Source of the DNA: a virus
Virus record (IMG/VR): IMGVR_UViG_3300009034_000013
Span: 1 to 64,000 of that record
Length of the DNA stretch: 64,000 bases
Direction: 5' to 3' (one strand)
Below the pieces are notes generated by a model. It saw only the letters and a program-made list of their open reading frames with translations. It made no database searches and was not told the DNA's origin. Positions 1-8,254 of this stretch are shown here, in pieces. Position numbers and translations under genes: made by a program. Every line of letters begins with the position of its first letter. Within the stretch, counting starts at the first letter, position 1.

Positions 1-313
1 AAGTTAGTAATGAAGTTAGTAATGAAGTTAGTGATAAAGTTAGGAATGTAGTTTGGAATGAAGTTAGTGATAAAGTTAGTAATGAAGTTAGTAATGAAGT
101 TAGGAATAAAGTTAGTGATAAAGTTAGTAATGAAGTTTGGAATGCAGTTAGGAATGAAGTTAGTGATAAAGTTTGGAATGAAGTTAGTAATGAAGTTAGT
201 AATGAAGTTAGTGATAAAGTTAGTAATGAAGTTAGGAATGAAGTTTGGAATGTAGTTAGTGATAAAGTTTGGAATGTAGTTAGTGATAAAGTTTGGAATG
301 TAGTTAGTAATGA
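1..313 (+). repeat. 12-nt tandem repeat, about 26 imperfect copies
   Basis: Period is 12 nt with variants aagttagtaatg, aagttagtgata, aagttaggaatg, aagtttggaatg and tagttagtgata. The repeat keeps one frame (GTT AGT AAT GAA) open and continuous with the downstream DUF6745-like gene, so it is coding. Substitutions fall mainly at codon positions that swap S, R and W or E, K and V. Confidence 0.9.
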
Positions 314-998
314 GAAAAAATATTTAATTAATTTTATATATCCTTTTTTAGATGGCAATTTCAATTCATATTATTTTAGTTTTTATTCATTTTTTATTAA
401 TGAATGCAAAATTCAGATAACAAATAAATATTTTATATATGAAAAATTGTGTGATTATAGTCTTATCTATCCATTTAATAAAATTTGTTTTATTTCTGAA
501 AAACCAAATGAAATAAATTTAATCAATAATAAATTACATGCTGATTTAAAGCCAGCATTAAAATATTCTGATGGTTTTAGTATATATTCTTTAAACGGCA
601 CAATTATGCCCAAATGGATTGTTATGACAAAAAAAGAAGATATGAAAATAGAAGATATATTTAAATTAAAAAATATAGAACAGAGATTGGAAGCAATAAA
701 AAAAATGGGCGATTTATTTTTTGAGAAAATGAAATCTATGATTTATGATAAAAAAGAAATATATTTAGATGGCAATCAAAAAGTATATTTAAAAAATATA
801 GGAAATTTAAAAAAAGTAAATTATGAATTGTTAGGAATTAATATAAAAGATGTTGATAAAGAAATGAAAGTATTAAAAATGGAAAATCCATCAACAAATG
901 AAATTCATTATGAAATGGTAAATCCAGAATGTAAACAGATTTTAGATGCTTTTGAATTTAGAACAGGAATACGTAGTTTTCCTGCATATTTAAGTTAA
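3..998 (+). CDS. DUF6745-like protein with N-terminal tetrapeptide repeats (5' end outside window)
   Basis: The frame ending with TAA at 996-998 is open back to the window edge, with no stop and no ATG/GTG inside the repeat, so the start lies upstream. The first ~100 codons are a 12-nt repeat read as V-(S/R/W)-(N/D)-(E/K/V/A). A segment with FNSYYFSFYSFF follows, then GFSIYSLNGTIMPKWIV. This order (VW/VR repeats, an H/N-rich FYxFF segment, a DGW-Y-x-HG-x-x-x-P-x-W-V-like core, a C-terminal EMVNP) is what I recall of DUF6745 proteins. Function is unknown. A shorter TTG start at 447 is possible but would discard the conserved FYSFF segment. It is followed 20 nt later by the small gene that often accompanies it. 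Confidence 0.72.
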   Translation, partial: VSNEVSNEVSDKVRNVVWNEVSDKVSNEVSNEVRNKVSDKVSNEVWNAVRNEVSDKVWNEVSNEVSNEVSDKVSNEVRNEVWNVVSDKVWNVVSDKVWNVVSNEKKYLINFIYPFLDGNFNSYYFSFYSFFINECKIQITNKYFIYEKLCDYSLIYPFNKICFISEKPNEINLINNKLHADLKPALKYSDGFSIYSLNGTIMPKWIVMTKKEDMKIEDIFKLKNIEQRLEAIKKMGDLFFEKMKSMIYDKKEIYLDGNQKVYLKNIGNLKKVNYELLGINIKDVDKEMKVLKMENPSTNEIHYEMVNPECKQILDAFEFRTGIRSFPAYLS

Positions 999-1018
999 AT
1001 AATTTAGGAGGAACAAAT

Positions 1019-1345
1019 ATGAAAAGAAAAGAATATGTTCATCATGGGGATATTTTATTAGTACCTATTGATGAAATTCCAAAAGGAATAAAAAGAATAA
1101 AAGAAGAAAAATTAATTCTTGCAGAAGGAGAAATAACAGGACATATGCATGAGATTGTTAATAATAAAAAAGCTGAATTATATTTTGATGTTAAGAAAAA
1201 TAAAATGTATTTAAATGTACTTGAGCCAACTTTTTTGAAACATCAACAACACTATAAAATACAAATAGAAACCGGTTATTATTATGTTAATAGAGTTAAT
1301 GAATATGATTATTTTGAAAAACAAAAAAGAAAAGTACAGGATTGA
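1019..1345 (+). CDS. small conserved protein with GDxLLxP and GEITGHMHE motifs
   Basis: 108 aa, preceded by AGGAGG. It contains HHGDILLVPIDEIPKGIK near the N-terminus and AEGEITGHMHE around residues 39-49. This resembles the small protein I recall lying beside DUF6745 genes in phages and bacteria, with the same GD-x-L-x-x-P and GE-x-TGH-x-H pattern. The conserved histidines could bind a metal, but that is a guess. It probably forms an operon with the upstream gene (20-nt gap). Confidence 0.65.
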   Translation: MKRKEYVHHGDILLVPIDEIPKGIKRIKEEKLILAEGEITGHMHEIVNNKKAELYFDVKKNKMYLNVLEPTFLKHQQHYKIQIETGYYYVNRVNEYDYFEKQKRKVQD

Positions 1346-1386
1346 AAATAAGGATATTGAAACAATAATAATTAAGGAGGAATAAA

Positions 1387-1737
1387 ATGAAAAAAATTAT
1401 TATTTTAATGGTTATTATTTTAGGGATTGTAGGATGTAATTTACAAGAAAAACAGCAATTATATGATTTTACTGGATTTTGGAAAGTTACAAAATCAACT
1501 GATTCAGAGATAAATTATTATGAAGTTGATAGAAATAATCGTTTTTATCAATATAATTTATCTTTACTGCCAATAAATAGAGGAGTGATTTTTTGCCATG
1601 ATGATATTATTGTATTTGGATATGTTTCAAATTCTCATGTGAGATATGCAATACACAAAATAAATCAGATAGATGAAGATGGATTAGTTTTGTACAATAG
1701 AAATAATAATGAGAAATTATATTTTACAAAAATGTAA
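1387..1737 (+). CDS. small putative lipoprotein
   Basis: 116 aa with a hydrophobic signal segment and a lipobox (GIVGC, Cys at residue 17), so the mature protein would be lipid-anchored at the cell surface. It has a strong AAGGAGG site. The mature part is short, with FTGFWKVTKS and aromatic residues, and is not recognised. Phage lipoproteins often act in superinfection exclusion, but nothing here proves that role. Confidence 0.7.
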   Translation: MKKIIILMVIILGIVGCNLQEKQQLYDFTGFWKVTKSTDSEINYYEVDRNNRFYQYNLSLLPINRGVIFCHDDIIVFGYVSNSHVRYAIHKINQIDEDGLVLYNRNNNEKLYFTKM

Positions 1738-1804
1738 ATAATTTTTAACAATTTAAAAAAGTAAATCAAAAAGTATTAAAATTAAATAATAATAGGAGAA
1801 ATAA

Positions 1805-2002
1805 ATGAAAAGATGTGATTATTCAGGAATAGAATGTGAATATATTGATAAAGCAAATAGATATATAAAAATGTGGAGAATGTTAGAAACAAAAATAGAT
1901 GATATATTATTCTTTGCAGAAAATAAGATAGAATGGGAAATTTATAATAATGTAGATATTGAAATGAAAAGAATAGAAAAAAAGGCTTTAAAAGATGAAT
2001 AG
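1805..2002 (+). CDS. hypothetical protein, 65 aa
   Basis: Preceded by an AGGAGA site. It has two cysteines near the N-terminus (CDYSGIEC) and is otherwise a charged helical protein. It overlaps the next gene by 8 nt, which suggests coupled translation. Not recognised. Confidence 0.6.
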   Translation: MKRCDYSGIECEYIDKANRYIKMWRMLETKIDDILFFAENKIEWEIYNNVDIEMKRIEKKALKDE

Positions 2003-2159
2003 AAAAATAAAATTAAGGCGTATGAAAGATTGGTCAAAAAAAGAAAAAATGGAATTAAAAGAATATTTTAATAAAGAAATATATAAAGCGCATCTTGATG
2101 ATACTTGGTGGAGCGATAAAATATTAGAAATGGAGGAAAAATATCAAAATGAAAAATAA
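1995..2159 (+). CDS. hypothetical protein, 54 aa
   Basis: Starts inside the end of the previous gene and its stop lies inside the next gene (ATG at 2149). The chain is basic then acidic, with LDDTWWSDKILEM. Not recognised. The double overlap is typical of phage operons and supports it being real. Confidence 0.55.
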   Translation: MNRKIKLRRMKDWSKKEKMELKEYFNKEIYKAHLDDTWWSDKILEMEEKYQNEK

Positions 2160-2361
2160 ATTATTTGATATAATAAGTGGAATTGTTTCAGGATTTTTTC
2201 ATATAATAGGGATAATTATAATTACGAGTGTATTTACTATCCTACTTATAATTGCAAAAACAATAGAGCAATATATAGTAATTGCTATAATAACACCTAT
2301 TTTTATATTGATTATTTTTATAATTATAATAAATTTATTTGAAATATTTAAAAAAATTTAA
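2149..2361 (+). CDS. small membrane protein, 70 aa
   Basis: Almost wholly hydrophobic, with two membrane helices (about residues 7-36 and 42-66) separated by KTIEQY. Preceded by GGAGG. Not recognised. It could be a small accessory membrane protein, and is less likely to be a holin because it lies far from the endolysin. Confidence 0.6.
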   Translation: MKNKLFDIISGIVSGFFHIIGIIIITSVFTILLIIAKTIEQYIVIAIITPIFILIIFIIIINLFEIFKKI

Positions 2362-2419
2362 AAATTCATACTATACAGAATTATTTTCATACTATAAGAC
2401 AATTTTTTTATAAAAACTA

Positions 2420-2454
2420 TTTACTTTTTCATATAGTATAGTATTATATATAAT
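2420..2454 (+). promoter_or_regulatory. promoter for the packaging genes
   Basis: TTTACT at 2420-2425, then TATTAT at 2442-2447 (16-nt spacer) or TATAAT at 2449-2454. The same TTTACTTTT -35 type recurs at 44505, 55122 and, leftward, at 43994. Transcription would begin within a few bases of the ATG at 2460. Confidence 0.55.
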
Positions 2455-2459
2455 ATACT

Positions 2460-2984
2460 ATGGAAAAAAGTAGTAAGAAAAGAAAAAATAAAAGTACTTT
2501 AAAAGATAAAAAGAAAAAAATAGGAAGACCTTCAAGATACAATCCAATTTATCATCCAAAAATAGTAGAATTACTTACTCGAATAGGAAAAACAGATAAA
2601 GAAGTATCCAAAGAAATAGGAATAAGTGAAGTTACATTAAATGATTGGAAGAAAAAACATCCAGAGTTTCTTAAGTCGCTAAAAAAAGGTAAGAAATATC
2701 CAGATGATAAAGTAGTCGCATCATTATTTCAAAGAGCAACCGGATATTCTCATCCAGAAGATAAGATTTTTTGCAATGCTCAAGGAAAAGTAACAATAGT
2801 AAAAACTATAAAACATTATCCTCCAGACACAGGAGCTATTTGTTTTTGGTTAAAAAATAGAAGACCTAAGGAATGGAAAGAAAGACAGGAGCTCGAAGTT
2901 AAAGGAGAAGTAGTTAATATAATTAAAGGTGTTTTTTCTAAAAAAGATAAAAAGATTAAAGGAGAAGATAAAGATAAAGAATGA
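2460..2984 (+). CDS. terminase small subunit
   Basis: 174 aa. A basic N-terminus is followed by a helix-turn-helix region (TDKEVSKEIGISEVTLNDWKK, given here in overlapping parts: TDKEVSKEIG, ISEVTLNDWKK). Then come VASLFQRATGYSHPEDKIF and HYPPDTGAICFWLKNRRP, a signature of phage small terminase subunits that bind the packaging site and load the large subunit. No Shine-Dalgarno site is visible before the ATG, and the promoter lies so close that the mRNA may be leaderless. The large subunit follows after five small genes. Confidence 0.85.
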   Translation: MEKSSKKRKNKSTLKDKKKKIGRPSRYNPIYHPKIVELLTRIGKTDKEVSKEIGISEVTLNDWKKKHPEFLKSLKKGKKYPDDKVVASLFQRATGYSHPEDKIFCNAQGKVTIVKTIKHYPPDTGAICFWLKNRRPKEWKERQELEVKGEVVNIIKGVFSKKDKKIKGEDKDKE

Positions 2985-3169
2985 TAACAGAACTATAGCA
3001 AATACAACAAAATAAATTTCCAATACTTATTTATAATAAACGAAATGATGAGGAAATTTTTATAGTTTTTTAAAGGGAAGTGATTTGTATAAATTGCAAA
3101 AAAACGTATATTGATTTATGGCAATTATAGTTGGCATATGAATAAAATGTGTAAAAAAGAGATAAAAAA

Positions 3170-3340
3170 ATGAAAAGATTATTAGGAATTATTTGTATTG
3201 CAAAAACTTTTTATCATCTTTTTAAAACTCCTTTAGGTTTTGATTCAGAATTGGGGTTATTATATAAGGATGGGCATGATTATGAATTACAAAAAAATAA
3301 TATTTTAAAATGCGTGTTATGCGGAAAAATAAGTAAATGA
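3170..3340 (+). CDS. small protein with C-terminal CxxC
   Basis: 56 aa. It has a hydrophobic N-terminal stretch and ends in CVLCGKISK, a half zinc-knuckle. The ribosome site is weak. The 185 bp before it hold no convincing gene. Not recognised. Confidence 0.45.
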   Translation: MKRLLGIICIAKTFYHLFKTPLGFDSELGLLYKDGHDYELQKNNILKCVLCGKISK

Positions 3341-3409
3341 TAAATATGAAGAAAGAAGATTTGAATCCAATTTTTTTTGGAACTTGTAAAAATAAATAAG
3401 AGGAAAGAA

Positions 3410-3691
3410 ATGAATAGATATGAAGAGTTAATAGAAGCGTTATGTGAATTGGTTCATAATATTTGGGCAAAATGGATGAAAGTTAATTTATTAGCAGAAT
3501 GTGAGATTTGGGAAGATGGGAAAAGTTTTGAGCTTATTCATGAAATACCAGAAGAATGTTATGAGAAATGGCAAGAACAAATAATTATGAAATGTAAAGA
3601 TTTACCTGAAAGAGAACAGGAAATAATAAGAGAGAATGTTTTTGAGATATTAGAAAAGGTAACAGAAAAATATTATTTACAGGAAAAATAA
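3410..3691 (+). CDS. small phage protein with IWAKWM motif
   Basis: 93 aa from the ATG at 3410, which has GAGGAAAG upstream. An upstream in-frame TTG at 3377 is less likely. The order NIWAKWMK, then YEKWQEQI, then LPEREQE resembles a widespread small phage protein (IWAxWMK...W...M..PY..L.E.EK...R). That family has no assigned function that I know of. Confidence 0.6.
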   Translation: MNRYEELIEALCELVHNIWAKWMKVNLLAECEIWEDGKSFELIHEIPEECYEKWQEQIIMKCKDLPEREQEIIRENVFEILEKVTEKYYLQEK

Positions 3692-3694
3692 TAA

Positions 3695-3874
3695 ATGGCT
3701 GAATTAAATGAGTTAAAATTTAAATTTGATACCTCTGAAATTGATAGAATAGTAAGGATAACTTGTCTCAATAAAGAATGTAAACATCATGTAGTAAATG
3801 AACAGTATGGAGTATGTAATTTGAAAGTTGTTAAAATAAATGAGAATGGAACTTATATGGGAGATGATAAGTGA
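3695..3874 (+). CDS. small zinc-binding protein, 59 aa
   Basis: Contains C-x4-C-x-H-H and a later Cys (CLNKECKHH...GVC), which looks like a small zinc site. The weak upstream site and tight packing (3 nt after the previous stop) suggest coupled translation. Function unknown. Confidence 0.5.
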   Translation: MAELNELKFKFDTSEIDRIVRITCLNKECKHHVVNEQYGVCNLKVVKINENGTYMGDDK

Positions 3875-3990
3875 TAAATAAACTATTAGGAAGAATAAAA
3901 ATATTTTTAAATGAAGAAGAAGTAAAGGATTTCAGATCTGTTAATAAAAAATTAAATATATTTTATAGAAATATTAAATACAAAATATAG
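3871..3990 (+). CDS. hypothetical protein, 39 aa
   Basis: GTG start in a GTGA overlap with the preceding stop codon, ending in TAG. Basic and helical, not recognised. The stop-start overlap is the main support. Confidence 0.35.
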   Translation: MINKLLGRIKIFLNEEEVKDFRSVNKKLNIFYRNIKYKI

Positions 3991-4004
3991 GATGCATAGT
4001 TCTC

Positions 4005-5330
4005 ATGTCCAAGAAAAAGAAATCTAAAGGTATAGTACTAACAGATAAACAGGAATTAGGTAGAAGGATATTGATGGAAGATAATAAGTATACTGATATT
4101 CTTTTTGATGGTGGTTCCAGATCTGGAAAAACACTTATTATTATTATTGTTATTATTATTCTTTGTCAGTTGTTTGTTGGTCTCCGAGCATTAGTGGCAA
4201 GAATGAAATTTGCACATGCAAGAGCATCTGTATGGGATCAAACTTTGATCCCTCTAATTCAAAAAATGTATCCACAAGCAGGAATAGATAAATCGAGATT
4301 TATTGTTAGAACTGGTAAATCTGAAATATGGTTAGGTGGATTGGATAGTAAAGAAAATACAGAGAGAGTGCTTGGTCAAGAATTTGGAATAATATTTTTG
4401 AATGAATCAGTTGAGATTCCTCAAAGTATTAGAGATTTGGTTAAAACAAGATTAGCTCAAAATGTAAATAAGTTAGAAAGGATTATAGATGATTATAATA
4501 ATTTAGGAAAATTAACTAAATTGATTAAAAATTTTCATAATTTTATAGTATATGATTGTAATCCAAGACAACCTACTCATTATTTATATAAGGAATTTTA
4601 TGTGGAGAATGATGAAAGTAGAAAGACATTAAAGTTTTATCCACAAGATAATATTGAACATTTACCGGAAGGTTATATTAAAAATATTTTAGAGAAATTA
4701 CCAGAAGATAAAAAGGCCAGATTTTTAAGAGGAGAATGGGCTTATTCTCCTGGAGCCGTTTATAGTAATGTTCATGAGAAAAATATAATAAATTGTGAAA
4801 AGAATATATATAAATTTTATGATGATATTGTTGTTGGTATTGACTGGGGACTACATATGTGTGCTGTTATTTGGGGAATTAAAATAACTTCTGATAAAAT
4901 AAAAGCATATTGTTTTCATGAAATAATAGTATTGGGAGGAGTTACTTCTGATTTGATAAATGAATTAGATAAAATTGTTGGATTAAAAGAAAAAGGAATT
5001 TTTTTATATTGTGATCATGAACCGGATAGAATATTGGAATGTCAATCAGCTGGATATCAGGCAAAGAAAGCATATAAAGAAGTTGGCCCAGGAGATAGTA
5101 GTGTTAATGAATATGAATTGTATTATGATTATAATTGCAAATATACTTTTCAATCTATGGTTAATTTAGTCAATCAGGAAAGTACTCTTGGGGATGGGTT
5201 TATTTATGGGAAACATGTTAAGGAGAATGACCACGAAGCAGATGGAAGCCGTTATGCATTACATGGTTGGAAGATAGATAACAGAGTGAAAGGACAAGGA
5301 CATTATATTTTGGAAAAGGCAGTAATATAA
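4005..5330 (+). CDS. terL: terminase large subunit (packaging ATPase and nuclease)
   Basis: 441 aa, normal length. The ATPase half has Walker A GGSRSGKT (36-43) and Walker B IIFLNES (130-136). The nuclease half has VVGIDWG (Asp281) and FLYCDHE, and ends with ENDHEADGSRYALHGW, matching the RNase H-like metal site of phage terminases. It drives DNA into the prohead and cuts the concatemer. The portal gene follows directly, with the ATG right after its stop. Confidence 0.95.
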   Translation: MSKKKKSKGIVLTDKQELGRRILMEDNKYTDILFDGGSRSGKTLIIIIVIIILCQLFVGLRALVARMKFAHARASVWDQTLIPLIQKMYPQAGIDKSRFIVRTGKSEIWLGGLDSKENTERVLGQEFGIIFLNESVEIPQSIRDLVKTRLAQNVNKLERIIDDYNNLGKLTKLIKNFHNFIVYDCNPRQPTHYLYKEFYVENDESRKTLKFYPQDNIEHLPEGYIKNILEKLPEDKKARFLRGEWAYSPGAVYSNVHEKNIINCEKNIYKFYDDIVVGIDWGLHMCAVIWGIKITSDKIKAYCFHEIIVLGGVTSDLINELDKIVGLKEKGIFLYCDHEPDRILECQSAGYQAKKAYKEVGPGDSSVNEYELYYDYNCKYTFQSMVNLVNQESTLGDGFIYGKHVKENDHEADGSRYALHGWKIDNRVKGQGHYILEKAVI

Positions 5331-6686
5331 ATGAATTTATTAAATATACTTTTTAGAAAAAGAAAAAAGAAAATAAAAATACATGCATCTATTCCTGAAG
5401 GAGGATCAGTTGATATTACAAGTACTTCTATTACAGGAAGAATCTCAACAGAAGCAACACAAAAGAAAAATCAATACAAAACTTATGCAGCTACGATTAT
5501 TGGAATATATGATATGTTTAATAATGCTAAAGATTTTGGAGGCGAGTTCATAAAAAGTATATTAAGAACAAGAGTTGCTTTTATTGCTGGTGGAGGAGTT
5601 ACTGTAATAGCAGAAAAAGAAAGAACAGCTAAATGGATTACTGATTTTTTAACATATAATAAATTATTAGAAGGAAGTAATTTATTTAGATATGTTCTTA
5701 CTTCTGAAATGGAAGGAAAAACATTATTAATAATTAAGCCTAACAAAGATAAAACAAAAATAGATGTAAGAATGTTTATATATAAGAAAAATCCTTATGT
5801 TGTTGATATGGATAAGAAAGATGATCAAGTAATTAAATCTGTAACTTATAAATCAGAAAGAGAAACAAAAGTAGAGGAAGTTGCTAATATAGACAATCTT
5901 GTCTATATTAAAATAGGGGGTAGTCCAGATAAAGTGAATGAAACGACTCCAGTTGTGGGTAATTGTTTAACTGATGTTGAAAATGCAAGTAGGATAAAAT
6001 ATGATTTGAGATATAATAATCATTTATTTGGTAAACTAACACCTTCTTTCAAAACGAATGATATGGTTGAAGCAAAAGCCTTGAATAATTTATTATTAAC
6101 TACTGATTGGAAAACAGGAAGGACTTATGTTGGAACAGCCGAATTAAAATTAGTTGGTCCTCCTCCAGAAGCAACAGAAGCTTTAATTATGGAATTGAAA
6201 ACAGCTTGTAGGATTATTAGTATGAATACTGGAATACCTATTCATTGGTTGTCTTGGCCAGATCTTATGTCGAATAGATCAACAGCGGAAAATTTAATGG
6301 AGGTAGTTAATGCTGCTACAATAATGGAAAGAGAAATATGGGAAGAAGGATTAACAGAATTAATACAAAAAGCTATGATAATAGCCACTGAACTTGGAAT
6401 GCCAGAGGCTGTAAATGATCCTGATGGTTTTGAAATACGTTTACCTTTGATAAGTGAAGCTAAAATGAAAGAAATAAATGAAACTTGGATACCATTAGCT
6501 GATGGAGATTATGTAACAAAGGATAGTGTGAGAAATAAAATACCTGGAATAAATCCTTTATTTGAAAAGAAAATGATTGAAGATGAAAAAGAAGAAAGAT
6601 TAAATAAAATAAAAAATAAATTTAATAATGAATTAGTTGATGAAAATCATGAAGAAGAAAATGAAAAGGAGAAAATTGAAGAATGA
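5331..6686 (+). CDS. portal protein
   Basis: 451 aa, starting immediately after the terminase stop. The position, the basic N-terminus (LFRKRKKKIKIHAS) and the regions LGGxxxE-like ALIMELKTACRIISMNTGIPIH (read as two parts) and MSNRSTAENLMEV are typical of phage portals, which form the 12-subunit DNA channel. The C-terminal tail is strongly charged (EEENEKEKIEE), as is common in portals. It overlaps the next gene by 4 nt. Confidence 0.85.
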   Translation: MNLLNILFRKRKKKIKIHASIPEGGSVDITSTSITGRISTEATQKKNQYKTYAATIIGIYDMFNNAKDFGGEFIKSILRTRVAFIAGGGVTVIAEKERTAKWITDFLTYNKLLEGSNLFRYVLTSEMEGKTLLIIKPNKDKTKIDVRMFIYKKNPYVVDMDKKDDQVIKSVTYKSERETKVEEVANIDNLVYIKIGGSPDKVNETTPVVGNCLTDVENASRIKYDLRYNNHLFGKLTPSFKTNDMVEAKALNNLLLTTDWKTGRTYVGTAELKLVGPPPEATEALIMELKTACRIISMNTGIPIHWLSWPDLMSNRSTAENLMEVVNAATIMEREIWEEGLTELIQKAMIIATELGMPEAVNDPDGFEIRLPLISEAKMKEINETWIPLADGDYVTKDSVRNKIPGINPLFEKKMIEDEKEERLNKIKNKFNNELVDENHEEENEKEKIEE

Positions 6687-7255
6687 GTAATATTCCAGAA
6701 AGAACTCAAAAATATATTAAGGGACTTACTGATTTTATAGATTATATTGATAGACAAATTCCTGTTAAAGATTTAACTATACTTGAAATAGGAGCTTGGA
6801 CTGGAATAGGATCTATTACATTTGCTAAAAGATTTAAAGAAGTTCATTGTGTTGATATTTGGAAGAAAGACAAAAGATGTTTGATTACAGTTAAATATGA
6901 TATTAATAAAGTTGAAAAAATATTTGATGAAAGAAAAAAGAAATATAAAAATATTTTTAAATATAAAGGGGATTGGAAACATTTTGCTAAAATATTTAAA
7001 TCAGATGATAAATGTTTTGATGTAATTTATGTTGATATGAATAAAATATTTGAGGAAAATCTAAATTGTTTACTTGCTTTCTATCCATTAACAAGAGAAT
7101 TTATATCAGGACATGATTATGAAGATAGATTTTCTGGGGTAAAAAAAGCAGTTAATAAAATATTTGGACGACCACAACTTGTATTTCCAGACACAAGTTG
7201 GATAGTTAAAATAAATAAATTTATAGGAGGAAAAGAATATGGGAATGGAAATTAA
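6683..7255 (+). CDS. SAM-dependent methyltransferase-like protein
   Basis: 190 aa. TILEIGAWTGIGSITFAK (about 32-49) is a glycine-rich SAM-binding motif I, and HCVDIWKK matches motif II with its acidic residue. IYVDM and GHDYEDRFSGVKKAV resemble the methyltransferase family 24 type, which often acts on sugars or small molecules. It lies between portal and head genes in a 4-nt overlap, so it travels with the structural operon. The substrate is unknown. Confidence 0.7.
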   Translation: MSNIPERTQKYIKGLTDFIDYIDRQIPVKDLTILEIGAWTGIGSITFAKRFKEVHCVDIWKKDKRCLITVKYDINKVEKIFDERKKKYKNIFKYKGDWKHFAKIFKSDDKCFDVIYVDMNKIFEENLNCLLAFYPLTREFISGHDYEDRFSGVKKAVNKIFGRPQLVFPDTSWIVKINKFIGGKEYGNGN

Positions 7256-7529
7256 TGTTTATGGTTATATTTCACCAGAAAATCCTACATATCAAAAACA
7301 TGCTAAAGTTTTAAAAGCATGTATTAATGCTAGTATTGAGAAATTACCAGAGGAAACAGCAAGATATTTTAATAGCTATAAAAATATTCCTGATGTAGAA
7401 GATCTTGATAAAAAATTAGAAATTAAAATTCCAATACATGATAAATTTACTGACGATAGTGAAGAGTATGAAATATTTATACATGAATTACCGAAAGGAA
7501 TTTATAAAATAAAAATCATATATGCTTAA
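7239..7529 (+). CDS. hypothetical head-operon protein, 96 aa
   Basis: Starts inside the end of the methyltransferase gene with a good site (AGGAGG at 7226-7231). It begins MGMEINVYGYISPENP and has a compact alternating pattern. Similar small proteins lie between portal and capsid genes in phages I recall, but no function is known. Confidence 0.55.
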   Translation: MGMEINVYGYISPENPTYQKHAKVLKACINASIEKLPEETARYFNSYKNIPDVEDLDKKLEIKIPIHDKFTDDSEEYEIFIHELPKGIYKIKIIYA

Positions 7530-7543
7530 AAAGGAGGAAAAGA

Positions 7544-7822
7544 ATGGATAACAAAGAATTAAAGGACAAAGGCTTTGAATATGAAGTAAGAGAAAGAATA
7601 ATTAGTAATGAGGTTATTAAAGATGGCCCGAGAGCTGGAAAAAAGAAAGGCACAATGCCTGGTAAATTAATTGGTACTTACTTTCATAAAGGAATGTTAG
7701 CACCAAGAATGTTAATTAAGGTTAAAGGTAGAAATAGAAGAATCATTTGTGTTGACATTAATGGTAATGAAAGAATAGCAATAGTGGAGAAATGTGGAGA
7801 GTGGAGAAATGTAGAGAAATAA
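7544..7822 (+). CDS. hypothetical protein, 92 aa
   Basis: Preceded by AAGGAGG. Basic, with GPRAGKKKGTMPGKLIG and GRNRRIICVDINGNER, which looks like a small beta-rich domain. Not recognised. It lies in the head operon. Confidence 0.55.
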   Translation: MDNKELKDKGFEYEVRERIISNEVIKDGPRAGKKKGTMPGKLIGTYFHKGMLAPRMLIKVKGRNRRIICVDINGNERIAIVEKCGEWRNVEK

Positions 7823-7824
7823 TT

Positions 7825-7992
7825 ATGGGATGTTGTGAAATATGTGGATCTGATAAAGAATTAATACAAATACAATCAAAAGATTTTGGAGAAAATTTTA
7901 AAGCAGCTAAAATACTTTGTAAAAAATGTATGATAGAAAATAATATAAAGGAGAAAAATAATTATGGCGGGAAAAGTAATATCAACTGTTGA
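7825..7992 (+). CDS. small zinc-ribbon protein
   Basis: 55 aa from the ATG at 7825; an earlier ATG at 7792 overlaps the previous gene and is less likely. It has CCEICGS near the start and CKKCM later, a CxxC...CxxC zinc-ribbon pattern. Function unknown. Confidence 0.5.
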   Translation: MGCCEICGSDKELIQIQSKDFGENFKAAKILCKKCMIENNIKEKNNYGGKSNINC

Positions 7993-8251
7993 TATGAAAG
8001 AAACAGTATTGACAGGAAAAGACAGAAATCTGGAAATTAGAAAAACAGATTTAGATTTTCCATTAACAGATACGGATCAGAGTAAGATTTGTTCTACTCA
8101 TAATATAGTCCCTAACAAACGATTACTTGAAAAAAAGGACATAAAAAGATTTATTAGGAGGCTAAAGGGAAATAAGAAAGAAGAAGTGGAAGAAAAGAAA
8201 AGAGGCAGACCAAAGAAAGTTGAAAAGGAAAATAAAATAAAGAAGGAGTAA
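7964..8251 (+). CDS. basic protein with AT-hook-like tail
   Basis: 95 aa. The first half is neutral; the second half is very basic with KKRGRPKKVEKE, a perfect RGRP AT-hook core. AT-hooks bind the minor groove of AT-rich DNA. Its place before the protease/scaffold suggests a head-assembly or DNA-binding role, which is inference. RBS: AAGGAG. Confidence 0.6.
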   Translation: MAGKVISTVDMKETVLTGKDRNLEIRKTDLDFPLTDTDQSKICSTHNIVPNKRLLEKKDIKRFIRRLKGNKKEEVEEKKRGRPKKVEKENKIKKE

Positions 8252-8254
8252 GCT

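Noticed and set aside
58-255. Frame encoding a KLVM/KLVI repeat
   Set aside because: It is a shadow of the 12-nt repeat. The frame continuous with the DUF6745-like domain is the coding one, and this frame has no ribosome site.
4005-5330. Integrase or lysogeny module near the packaging genes
   Set aside because: No integrase, excisionase or CI-like repressor was found in the window, so temperate lifestyle cannot be claimed.
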